From an uncultured Clostridia bacterium (GTDB taxonomy: Bacteria; Bacillota; Clostridia; Lachnospirales; Lachnospiraceae), in contig CAMEEX010000009.1 in NCBI GenBank assembly GCA_945915235.1, positions 1 to 38,039 on the forward strand: 38,039 nt of DNA, written 5' to 3'. The notes below the pieces were generated by a model. It was not told the DNA's origin, ran no database searches, and worked only from the letters and a program-made list of their open reading frames with translations. The translations under genes and the position numbers were made by a program. Positions 9,879-18,800 of the stretch are shown piece after piece. The stretch's first letter is position 1. Each line of letters begins with the position of its first letter.

Positions 9879-11063
9879 ATGAGCATGATTTATTTTGACA
9901 ACGCAGCGACGACATACCCGAAACCGGAGTGTGTCTACGAACAGATGGACCTTACAAACCGCAGTCTGGCATTCAATGCCGGACGTGGTTCCTATGCTCT
10001 GGCGCAGCAGTCTGCCAACATCATCGACAATCTCAGAAAAGAATTACTCCGCATGGTAAATGCATCAAACGTAGCAGAGGTCGTACTGTCGTCCTCTGCT
10101 ACATTTGCATTAAATCAGATAATTGGCGGACTTGGGATTGAGAAGGGGCAGTACATATATATTTCACCTTACGAGCACAATGCGGTGGTGAGGACACTCT
10201 ATAACCAGAGGCTGTTTAGAGATGAGAACAAGGTGGCTGATGGTGAAGCGGATAATATTAAAAATCATATTATTGTCATGCCGCTTAAAGATGACGGCAG
10301 CATTGATATAGACAGACTTAGATATGAGTTCAGCGTCCATGCACCTTCCTACATTTTTATGACGCATGTAAGCAATGTCACCGGCTGCATACTTCCTATA
10401 GAGGAGGTTGCTGCCGCAGCCAAGGAGTACGGCGCGGTCGTCACGGTTGACGGCTCGCAGGCACTCGGGCTTGTGCCGTTTGACATGGCGCAGTCGGCAG
10501 TGGATTTCTATGTATTTGCCGGGCACAAGACGCCTTACGGACCTTTCGGGATTGGCGGATTTTTTATAAGAAACGGCAGGAAACTTGACACCTTCATCGC
10601 GGGCGGAACGGGCAGCGACTCGCTGAATGTGCGTATGCCGGAGACCGGAACTGTCCGCTACGAGCCCGCAAGCCCTAACGTGGTCGCGGCAGCAGGGCTC
10701 CTCGCCGCCGTAAAGGGTGTGAACAATGCGGAGATTAAGATTCGCTTAGAAAAAGAGATGAGCCTGACACATTACATGGTTGATAAGCTTCAAAAGCTGC
10801 ACAATGTGAAGCTGTATCTCCCACCTGCGGACAGGCATGTAGGAATTGTCGCCCTCAATGTCAGGGGCTACAAGGCTTCCGAGGTCGGAATGATATTGGA
10901 CGCTGACTACGGCATCGCAGTGCGGACAGGCTACCACTGTGCGCCTCTCGTGCACGAATTTCTCGATGACAGGGAATACCTTGGCGTTGTCAGGGCGAGC
11001 ATGAGCATGTTCACGACGGTAGATGAGATAGATGCGCTGGTGGGGGCGCTGGGGGAGATTTAG
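9879..11063 (+). CDS. sspA: SspA-like cysteine desulfurase
   Basis: A 394-aa class V aminotransferase-fold enzyme using PLP. It opens with the hallmark MIYFDNAATTYPKPE, and has D191 in VTVDGSQALG, the PLP lysine K217 in FAGHKTPYGPFG, and the catalytic cysteine C354 in GYHCAPLVHEFL. It removes sulfur from cysteine as a persulfide and would supply SspD. It resembles CsdA/SufS-like desulfurases more than housekeeping IscS. The first ATG (9879) has a GGAG site 7 nt upstream; the second ATG at 9885 is less well spaced. A desulfurase inside the operon means the pathway need not borrow a host enzyme. Confidence 0.9.
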   Translation: MSMIYFDNAATTYPKPECVYEQMDLTNRSLAFNAGRGSYALAQQSANIIDNLRKELLRMVNASNVAEVVLSSSATFALNQIIGGLGIEKGQYIYISPYEHNAVVRTLYNQRLFRDENKVADGEADNIKNHIIVMPLKDDGSIDIDRLRYEFSVHAPSYIFMTHVSNVTGCILPIEEVAAAAKEYGAVVTVDGSQALGLVPFDMAQSAVDFYVFAGHKTPYGPFGIGGFFIRNGRKLDTFIAGGTGSDSLNVRMPETGTVRYEPASPNVVAAAGLLAAVKGVNNAEIKIRLEKEMSLTHYMVDKLQKLHNVKLYLPPADRHVGIVALNVRGYKASEVGMILDADYGIAVRTGYHCAPLVHEFLDDREYLGVVRASMSMFTTVDEIDALVGALGEI

Positions 11064-11075
11064 GAGGAAGAAGAG

Positions 11076-12932
11076 ATGATTGCAAAAGAAGCATCAATAA
11101 AAGACGTGGTGGAGACAGAACCACATAGATTGGAAGTACCTTTTTTTCAGAGAAGATATGTATGGGAAGAAGAGAATTGGGAGGAAATGCTGCAGGCGAT
11201 AGAAAATTTTGACGAGGAAAGACCGTTCTGGGGCTCAATAATAATAAAAAAAGCAGGAAAGGACAAAAACAGAAAATTTGGAAGGGCGTATATTATTGAC
11301 GGTCAGCAAAGACTGACCACTATAGCTATCCTGACAAAGGCAATATATGACTCGGCAAATAAGCAGGAGAGGGAGAAAAGGTTTAGAAGAATTGTCGATT
11401 GTGATTTGCTTTTTAATCCATATGCGTCCGCAGCACCTGATGAATACGAGATTATAATTGAACATTCAAGGGCGGACAGAAAAGATTTTGAATATATCAT
11501 CAAAACGGGTATTTTCAATGACGAGGAAATACATATTGATACCAGCCAGGTAAATATGGATAAGCATACAGGAAGCGCAATTCTTAGATGCTATCTGTAT
11601 TACATGGAGATTATGAAAAAGAAGTCCCAGAAGGATTTAGAGCTTCTTATGAACAATCTGTACAATGATGAGAAGGTATTTGTTCTGATTACTTTAGACG
11701 ATGATGATATTAACGAACAGATAATATTCGACTCGATTAACAGGGCGGGACAGAAGCTTACGACATCGGATATCATAAAAAATAATATATTTAAAAAGCT
11801 GATGTCACATACGGAAAATAATCAGATTGTTGAAAAGAATTGTGATATTTATTGGGACAATATTTTTTGGGAAGATGAGTTCTGGTACACCAGCCGTCAG
11901 TTTGGAAACACGGAGAGGTCACACATCGACTTTTTATTATATTGTGTGGCATGTAATTTATGGTCAGAAGATGTTCTGCTGGAAAAGGGTATCAACTGTT
12001 CACTTGAAAAGGTATATGAGGAAAATACAAGTGAATATGGATATGATGAGATATTCAATGTCATCAGGAAAATAGCGGAGTTTGCCATCATATATAAAAA
12101 ATATATTTACAATTTTTCCCAGAATTTGGAGAATGAGACATTCAGTAAAAACGATAATCTGAAAAGACTTTTATTGATTATGGATAAATTTAAAATTCAA
12201 ATGTTTTATCCTGTTGTGTTAAAGCTGCTCTCAGAAAGTGTTGTTCATTGTGATTTAGAGAAAAAAGAGGTGGAAAGTGACTTAAACAGCAGTAAATGCA
12301 CTATAGGCGCACATTGTCTTGAGACCTATATTGTCCGCCATAAAATTACAGGTTCGAGTACTTCACAGTATTCAAAAAAATGTCTGGACGTAATTAGAAA
12401 TGGGTTTTCTGTTCTTTATTCAGACGCTAAGTCAAATAAATTGCAGATTATTAACGATGAAAATGACAGGATAAGGGAGGAACTTGAGCACCCTAAAACC
12501 GATGTAGCAAAGATGCTTTTATTTTGTCTCGAGCTTGAAAAATGGGACGAAAAGGACGATATAAATTCATTTTCGTATAATTTTGAATTGGAGCATATTA
12601 TGCCGAAACAGTGGGAACAGCATTGGGCTCTGACAAGGGGAAATTCATCGCCTGATGAAAGAAATGCTGCGATTAACAGCATAGGAAATATGCTTTTGTT
12701 GAGTCAGGGGTTAAACAAGCACATCAAAAACAGGGAATTTCGCATAAAGGTAGAAGGTGAAATAAAAGGAAAGAAGAAACTGGAGGGCTATAAGGATAAG
12801 ACACAGTTAAAGACCACAAAAGAGATAATAGATGCGTACAATAATGGAAAAACAGATTGGACTGAGACAGATATACATAACAGGACGCAGAAAATATATG
12901 AGGCTGTAATTTCACATTGGAATATAGAATAA
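11076..12932 (+). CDS. sspE: SspE-like DUF262/DUF1524 restriction nuclease
   Basis: A 618-aa two-domain protein. The N-terminal DUF262 (ParB/Srx-like NTPase) domain has VPFFQRRYVWEEENW and the DGQQR motif at residues 75-79. The C-terminal DUF1524 HNH domain has FELEHIMPKQW (H507), followed by SIGNMLLLSQGLN, which supplies the N of the His-Asn-His arrangement. In SspABCD-SspE systems this protein senses phosphorothioate-marked DNA through DUF262 and nicks invading DNA through the HNH domain. It begins 12 nt after sspA with a GGAGGAAGAAGAG site. The gene is visibly richer in A and T (ATA, AAA, TTT codons) than sspB-sspC-sspA, which suggests it joined the operon as a separate module. GmrSD-type (type IV) enzymes are relatives, but the context favours SspE. 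Confidence 0.85.
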   Translation: MIAKEASIKDVVETEPHRLEVPFFQRRYVWEEENWEEMLQAIENFDEERPFWGSIIIKKAGKDKNRKFGRAYIIDGQQRLTTIAILTKAIYDSANKQEREKRFRRIVDCDLLFNPYASAAPDEYEIIIEHSRADRKDFEYIIKTGIFNDEEIHIDTSQVNMDKHTGSAILRCYLYYMEIMKKKSQKDLELLMNNLYNDEKVFVLITLDDDDINEQIIFDSINRAGQKLTTSDIIKNNIFKKLMSHTENNQIVEKNCDIYWDNIFWEDEFWYTSRQFGNTERSHIDFLLYCVACNLWSEDVLLEKGINCSLEKVYEENTSEYGYDEIFNVIRKIAEFAIIYKKYIYNFSQNLENETFSKNDNLKRLLLIMDKFKIQMFYPVVLKLLSESVVHCDLEKKEVESDLNSSKCTIGAHCLETYIVRHKITGSSTSQYSKKCLDVIRNGFSVLYSDAKSNKLQIINDENDRIREELEHPKTDVAKMLLFCLELEKWDEKDDINSFSYNFELEHIMPKQWEQHWALTRGNSSPDERNAAINSIGNMLLLSQGLNKHIKNREFRIKVEGEIKGKKKLEGYKDKTQLKTTKEIIDAYNNGKTDWTETDIHNRTQKIYEAVISHWNIE

Positions 12933-12952
12933 CGGGAGAGGAGGCATCAAAA

Positions 12953-13105
12953 ATGAACAACATCGATGAAAAACTGGTCAAATCCGTCATGTTTGAAATC
13001 CTTCATCTTGAGCGAAAGAACCTCAGAACCAAGGCGCTCACAGACCAGAAGATGGCGGAGGAGATTGGGAAGATTATCAGCGAAAATCTGAAACTAAGCA
13101 AATAG
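12953..13105 (+). CDS. 50-aa protein of unknown function
   Basis: A 50-residue, highly charged, helical protein (begins MNNIDEKLVKSVMFEIL). A very strong GAGGAGG site lies 9-10 nt before its ATG, which makes it a real gene despite its size; the longer frame starting at 12917 overlaps the sspE end and lacks this site. It sits 20 bases after sspE and 19 bases before the DndD-like gene, so it is probably a stoichiometric small partner of the ATPase cassette. I do not recognise the family. Confidence 0.65.
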   Translation: MNNIDEKLVKSVMFEILHLERKNLRTKALTDQKMAEEIGKIISENLKLSK

Positions 13106-13124
13106 CGGGGAGGAGAAGGTACGA

Positions 13125-15158
13125 ATGAAGTTTAAGACACTTAAAATGAAGAATTTTATGCGTTACAAGGGTGTGAATGAGATTAATTTTAGCTGCGACG
13201 AGGAGCACAATGTCACGGTGGTATTGGGGGATAACACTGTCGGCAAGACGACGATAGCGCAGGCTTTCCGTTGGTGTCTGTATGGGGCGATTATGACCGA
13301 GCGCGGAAAGAAGGAGAGCGATTATCAGCTGCTTAACAATGATGTCCTCGCAAAGCTCGATGCGAACAGGACAGCGACGGTGTTCGTCGAGATAACGGCG
13401 ACGGACAATGAGCATCTGTATACCGTTCACAGGGAGATTGAGTACATGAGAGTGTACCCGAAATTTCTCACGAAGGAGTCCTACAAGACGTTGAAAATGT
13501 TTATCGCCGATGTGGACAGCCCTGACATAAAGCGCGAGGTTGAGCCGGGTGTAAATAATGTCAAAATCGACGAATTTATAAACGGGCTTTTTCCTAAAAA
13601 TCTGTCGCATTATTTTCTCTTTGACGGCGAGCGATGGGGCGATTTTGCACTGAACGGAGTGCGCGAAAATATCAAGGAGTCGGTGCATATTTTAACGGGC
13701 TTGTCCGCGTACAAATCGGCGATGATGCATCTTAAGGATATGGGAGACAACTCCGTAATTAAAAAATTCAGGAAAAATATTCAGGGCAAGGGAAACATAT
13801 ACGATGACTATGAGCGGGACAAGACGAGATTGGAGCGGGATATTGAGAGATGCCAAAAGCAGATAGAAAGTCTGGACGCGACAATCAGCCTTTGTAACAA
13901 AAAGTGTGAGGAGATTGAGTTGTATCTGGAGGCAAATAAGGATACGGAGCAGCTTCAGCAGGCATACAGGCAGTGCCAGAGCGTGATCAGGGCGCAGAGT
14001 GAAAGATACCTCGCAAACTACAGGACGTTTGTGCTCGAGTATAACGCAAATGCGTACAGAGTGTTTGCAAAGCCGCTTATCGAGGCTTCGTTAAGGCTGG
14101 TAAAGTCGATAGCGGGCGAGAGGCGTGACATACCGCATATGAGGCAGGCGAGCATTGATTTCATAATAAGGAGCGGGCGGTGTATATGCGGAACCCCGAT
14201 AACGAAGGATTCTTATGCGCTCGAGTGTCTCCTTGAACAGAGAAATTACCTTCCGCCAGCCGACATGGGTTCACTTCTGGGGGAATTTGAGAAAACAGCC
14301 AACCGCTGGAACAGGGTCGAAGATGATTTGGCGGAGGATGCGGCAAAGGTTGACGACAGTGTAAGGGACTATGAGGAAAACTGTATCCAGCTTCAGAAGA
14401 TTGAGCAGAAAATGAGCCGGAATATTAATTTTTCCGAAAAGAGGGCTGAACTCAAGCGCTATAGGAATGAAGCGAACAGCGCTGCGCTGAAAAAGGGCGA
14501 GCTAAAGAGCGCCATAGCATCAAATCAGAGCAGAATTCAGAGCATTGAAATCCAGATGAGAAATCAGGAGGCAAAAAATGCCGAGAATGAAAAGTGGCGG
14601 AGAAAAATCGAGCTTGCGGAAGCTGTGTACGACAAAATCAGTGCTGACTTTTCCGAGCGCGAGAAGAAAATTTTTTATGAGTTCAACAATGAGATACAGG
14701 CTAATTTTTCAAAGATGTTCAACGCAAAGGACAAGAAAATAAAGCTTACCGAAAATTATGAGATACAGATGTGCTACAAGACTGACATAGGAGGCTACAG
14801 GGAGGAGAAAAATCTGTCCGAGGGTGAGAAGGTTGCCAGAAATTTTGCTTTCATTGTCACGATAATGGACTACAGCCGCCGCAAGAAGCTTGAGTACAAC
14901 AGCGGCAACGCAGATATAAACAATGACGGAAATGATACACTTCCTATCGTTCTTGACGGACCATTTTCAAAGCTTGGCGAGGAGAATATTTCGCTCGTGG
15001 CGAATGTGCTCCCGCAGGTTTCGGAGCAGGTGATTGTGTTCATGCTGCGAAAGGACTGGGCGTATACAGGGCTCGACAAATACGTCGGGGCAGAGTACTC
15101 GATTGACAAGAAGCCTGATGAGAGCTTCGCATCTATAAGAAAGGTGGACAGGGCGTAG
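13125..15158 (+). CDS. DndD/Rad50-like SMC-family ATPase
   Basis: A 677-aa SMC-type ATPase. The N terminus (MKFKTLKMKNFMRYKGVNEI) leads to Walker A GDNTVGKTT at residues 35-43, followed by AFRWCLYG, the signature region of DndD. A long coiled coil (about residues 215-290 and 395-520) is broken by a hook-like CICGTP motif at 353-358. The ABC signature LSEGEK lies at 564-569 and Walker B IVLDGPFS at about 609-616. DndD couples ATP hydrolysis to DNA phosphorothioation in Dnd systems, but here a complete Ssp set precedes it, so it more likely forms a second effector, perhaps related to the SspFGH modules reported to pair with SspABCD. The next gene's GTG overlaps its stop by one base, so the two are translationally coupled. 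Confidence 0.82.
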   Translation: MKFKTLKMKNFMRYKGVNEINFSCDEEHNVTVVLGDNTVGKTTIAQAFRWCLYGAIMTERGKKESDYQLLNNDVLAKLDANRTATVFVEITATDNEHLYTVHREIEYMRVYPKFLTKESYKTLKMFIADVDSPDIKREVEPGVNNVKIDEFINGLFPKNLSHYFLFDGERWGDFALNGVRENIKESVHILTGLSAYKSAMMHLKDMGDNSVIKKFRKNIQGKGNIYDDYERDKTRLERDIERCQKQIESLDATISLCNKKCEEIELYLEANKDTEQLQQAYRQCQSVIRAQSERYLANYRTFVLEYNANAYRVFAKPLIEASLRLVKSIAGERRDIPHMRQASIDFIIRSGRCICGTPITKDSYALECLLEQRNYLPPADMGSLLGEFEKTANRWNRVEDDLAEDAAKVDDSVRDYEENCIQLQKIEQKMSRNINFSEKRAELKRYRNEANSAALKKGELKSAIASNQSRIQSIEIQMRNQEAKNAENEKWRRKIELAEAVYDKISADFSEREKKIFYEFNNEIQANFSKMFNAKDKKIKLTENYEIQMCYKTDIGGYREEKNLSEGEKVARNFAFIVTIMDYSRRKKLEYNSGNADINNDGNDTLPIVLDGPFSKLGEENISLVANVLPQVSEQVIVFMLRKDWAYTGLDKYVGAEYSIDKKPDESFASIRKVDRA

Positions 15159-15664
15159 TGGCGGATTTTGAATTTTTTAAGAAGCAGTTTGAGTTTAAGG
15201 GTAAACACTCGAGAATGGTGAGTGAGCTGTGCATTGCAAACGACTACGAGCACACTTATTTCAAGCGAGTGATAGACGTATATATTTTTGCAGCCATAAT
15301 AGGCATAAGGATTGACAGAAAGGCTTCCGAGGACTACTCGCCGGTTGAGACTAAGAGTATTTTTCCAGAGCAGATGATAAATGCCAAGGAGGACTTGGAT
15401 TTCATAATGCAGATGATGGTGATGCTTGACCCGGCGTCCGGTGCGACTGACGAGGACAGGGTGCGCGAGGCATTCAGGGGCGCACAGACAAAGGAAGAGT
15501 ATGACAGGCTTATGGGAACCTTCAACGACTATGTGCGCGGAGGCGTCGAGGAGCTATACGAGAGGCTTGTTGTACGCAAGCCCGACTCCGAGGACAGGTT
15601 CTACGACGAAAAGACGGCTAATCTGATGGCACTCTATGACCGGTTTGCACCTAAAGAAGCGTGA
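15158..15664 (+). CDS. 168-aa partner of the DndD-like ATPase, unknown family
   Basis: Begins at a GTG overlapping the ATPase stop by one nucleotide (TAGTG), so it is almost certainly co-translated with it. The 168-aa protein is soluble, acidic and helical, with aromatic-rich opening residues (FEFFKKQFEFKGKHSRMVSEL) and a C-terminal segment DEKTANLMALYDRF. It is longer than DndE (about 120 aa) and I cannot match it to the DndE pattern. It is the last gene of the operon; no terminator is visible after it. It could be the third subunit of an SspFGH-like effector, but this is inferred from position only. Confidence 0.7.
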   Translation: MADFEFFKKQFEFKGKHSRMVSELCIANDYEHTYFKRVIDVYIFAAIIGIRIDRKASEDYSPVETKSIFPEQMINAKEDLDFIMQMMVMLDPASGATDEDRVREAFRGAQTKEEYDRLMGTFNDYVRGGVEELYERLVVRKPDSEDRFYDEKTANLMALYDRFAPKEA

Positions 15665-15729
15665 AAATATTATCATATACAAATATAGTTGATTTTTAAT
15701 AAAAAATAGACAAATTTACAAAATAAGTC

Positions 15730-15758
15730 TTTACTTTTCTAAATAGATGAGATATAAT
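15730..15758 (+). promoter_or_regulatory. Promoter of tracrRNA (and probably cas9)
   Basis: TTTACT (15730-15735) and TATAAT (15753-15758) are spaced by 17 bp, giving a start near 15765, exactly at the 5' edge of the anti-repeat. No other good promoter lies before cas9. Confidence 0.75.
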
Positions 15759-15764
15759 AAAAGC

Positions 15765-15881
15765 ACGTTATATCATACCAAGCGATAAACGGTTACAACA
15801 ATAAGGTCACCGCCTTTGGCGGTGTACCTCAAAGCTCTAATCCCATCTAAAGTGAATACTTTAGGTGGGATTATCTATTTT
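15765..15881 (+). ncRNA. tracrRNA of the type II-C system
   Basis: The 5' end carries an anti-repeat: 21 bases from 15769 (TTATATCATACCAAGCGATAA) match the plus-strand CRISPR repeat and so pair with the crRNA. A mismatched bulge and then ACAACAA (15796-15802) pair with the GUUGUU start of the crRNA repeat. Downstream are a short GC hairpin (CACCGCC-TTT-GGCGGTG, 15808-15824, extended by GGT/ACC) and a 14-bp hairpin (AATCCCATCTAAAG with CTTTAGGTGGGATT, one G-U pair, 15839-15872). This ends 28 bases before the cas9 ATG. The layout is that of a classic tracrRNA, sitting in the cas9 5' region. Confidence 0.9.
15839..15881 (+). terminator. tracrRNA 3' hairpin, probable leaky terminator
   Basis: The 14-bp hairpin is followed by ATCTATTTTA, a weak U tract. 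It would end most tracrRNA, while read-through would give the cas9 message because no separate cas9 promoter is visible. Confidence 0.6.
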
Positions 15882-15899
15882 ACGCGGAAAGGAATACTT

Positions 15900-18800
15900 A
15901 TGGAGGAAATGAAGCATTTAAACAGAAAAGCAGAGGTACCTAAGCCGGCAGATTTGAATTACAGAATAGGGCTTGATATAGGTATCGCGTCGGTCGGGTG
16001 GGCTGTGCTTGAGAACAACACTCATGACGAGCCGTTCAGAATTATTGATTTGGGAGTGAGGATTTTTGATACGGCGGAGCAGCCTAAGACGGGGGCGTCG
16101 CTCGCACTGCCAAGGCGTGAGGCACGTTCAGCCAGAAGAAGGCTCAGAAGGCGCGGACACAGATTAGAGCGCATCAAGAAGCTTTTTGAGGCGGAAGGAC
16201 TTATCGACATTGAGGAGTTTGAGGCACGCTACAGGAGAGCAGGGCTGCCTGACGTGTATAAGCTAAGATATGAGGGCCTTGACAGAAAACTTACCAATGA
16301 TGAGCTGGCACAGGTTTTGCTACATATTGCTAAGCATAGAGGATTTAAGTCGACGAGCAAGGCGGCGGACGGAGTCGATTCGGATACGGGAGAGGTTAAA
16401 AAGAGTATAAGCGCTAATAAGGCACTCATGCAGGAGAAGGAGTACCGTACGGTCGGCGAGATGATTTATCTTGATGAAAAATTCCGCACTGACTGTCCTT
16501 GGAGCGAAAACGGATACATACTCACACCGCGCAATAAGTCGGGTGATTACAAGCACACGGTTCTTAGAGATATGCTTGCCGATGAGGTGAGGGAGATATT
16601 TAAGGCGCAGAGAGCTCTGGAAAATGATGCTGCCACAGAGGAGCTTGAGAAGGGATACTTTGACATTATGCTCAGCCAGCGCTCATTTGACATGGGACCG
16701 GGCGCACCGAGCAAGTACGCCATGGAGGGCTTTGAGGACAGAGTCGGGCTGTGTACCTTCGAGGGTAAGAACGGAGAAAAGCGTGCTCCAAAAGCTGCTT
16801 ATACCTCTGAGCTTTTTGTCGCGCTTGAGAAGATAAACCATACGAAAATAGTGTCTGCCGATGGGAGTACAAGATTTTTTACGAGCGATGAGCGTCATGC
16901 CATTATAGCTCTTATGCACAGGCAGCAGACGGTAAAATACACCGCTGTGCGTAAGGCGATTGGCTTGGCGGAGGCGGATAAGTTCTATAATCTTAATTAT
17001 AGTCCGAAATCCGGAAACAAAAAATCTCCGGAAGATATTGATTTTGTAAAAATGGAGAATTATCACAAGATACGCAAGGCGCTCGGGGAAGAGGTTGTCT
17101 CGGAACATTTGTCACCGGATAAGATAAAGCTGTACGACGACATAGCTAAGATACTTACATTATACAAGAACGATGACAGCAGAATAAGGCGTTTGGCTGA
17201 ACTTGGCATCGCTCCGGAATGTTATGATGCACTGCTTGAAATGTCACCGAGCAAATTTCATAATCTATCACTCAAGACCATGGGGAAAATTATTCCGTTC
17301 CTGCTTCAGGGAAATACTTACGATAAGGCTTGTGAGCTTGCGGGGTATGATTTCAGGGCTGAGAATAACGGCGAAAAGTCGATTTTGTTAAAAGGTAAAA
17401 ATATCACAAACATAGTAAATGATATCACAAATCCTGTTGTCAGACGCTCGGTATCGCAGACCATCAAGGTAATTAATGCGATTATACTCGAGTACGGCAG
17501 TCCGCAGGCTGTGAACATTGAGCTCGCGAGAGAAATGTCGAAGGATTTCGATGAGAGAAGAAAAATCAAGTCCGACATGGAGGCAAGAGAGAAGGAAAAT
17601 GACAAGGTTTTAAAGCGCGTCAGGGAATACAAGCCAAATCCGACTGGGCAGGATATCGTAAAGTTCCGTCTTTGGGAGGAACAGGGCGGAGTATGTCTTT
17701 ATTCAGGCGAAAAGATTGATATAAATGACCTTTTCTCACAGGACGGTGGATATGATGTTGACCATATATTGCCGTACAGCATTACCTTTGACGACTCATA
17801 TCGCAACAAGGTGCTCGTGAAGGCTTCGGAGAACAGGCAGAAGGGCAACAGGACTCCTTACGAGTATTTCATGGCTGAGAAGGGCGAGCCGGCGTGGAGC
17901 AAATATGAGGCACTGGTCAAAAATACCGTTAAGGATTATAAAAAACAGCTTAAGCTCCTGAAAAAGCATATATCTGACGAGGAGAAAGCGGAGTTTAAGG
18001 AGCGCAATCTCACTGATACAAAGTACATAACAAGAATTATTTATAATATGATACGCCAGAACCTTGTGTTAAAGCCGTACCTCAATCTCGATAGGGAGAG
18101 AAAAAAGCAGGTTGTGGCTGTAAACGGAACTATAACACATTATCTAAGCAAGAGATGGGGACTTGCGGGCAAGGACAGACGCACCGACACCCATCACGCA
18201 CAGGACGCTGTTGTCATAGCATGTACAACCGATGGAATGATTAACAGGATATCCCGCTATTCAAAGGGAAGAGAGTTAGCTTATTCGAGAGGCTTCGAGT
18301 TCGTGGATGATGAGACGGGAGAAATATTAAACCGTGACAATTTTTCGCGCGAGGACTGGGACGAGAAGTTCGGAGTAAGACTTCCGTTGCCGTGGGAGCA
18401 TTTTAGGGATGAGCTGGATATTCGTATGTCAAGATACAGCACAATGGGAGAAAGTGTTGCCGCTGGGACATCGCCGAGGGAATTTATTCTGTCGCACAGA
18501 GATGTGTTTAATTGGATAAATTATCCTGAGTGGATGTTCGTCGAGGGCAGACCGGGACGCAGGGGCGTACTTGATGGAATATTTGTCTCGCGAATGCCAA
18601 ATCACAAGGTCAGCGGACAGGCACACGAGGAGACTATACGGTCGGCGAAGTATTATGAGGACGGGGGAAGTGTCTTTGAAACCGGCGGCTATGTGGTCAC
18701 TAAGAAATCTATTCAGGATATCAAACTGAAAGATGGCGAAATAAAGGAATTTTTTAACCCTGACAGTGACAGACTGCTCTACGAGGCACTGGTCGACCGA

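Noticed and set aside
13077-13688. 203-aa minus-strand frame over the start of the DndD-like gene
   Set aside because: It overlaps the P-loop coding region, with no binding site or recognisable domain.
15158-15664. Calling the 168-aa protein DndE
   Set aside because: It is longer than DndE and I could not see the DndE pattern; only the position next to a DndD-like gene suggests it.
15816-15899. Upstream in-frame start for Cas9, 28 residues longer
   Set aside because: It lies inside the tracrRNA hairpins and has no binding site; the ATG at 15900 has GGAAAGG and directly precedes the RuvC-I region.
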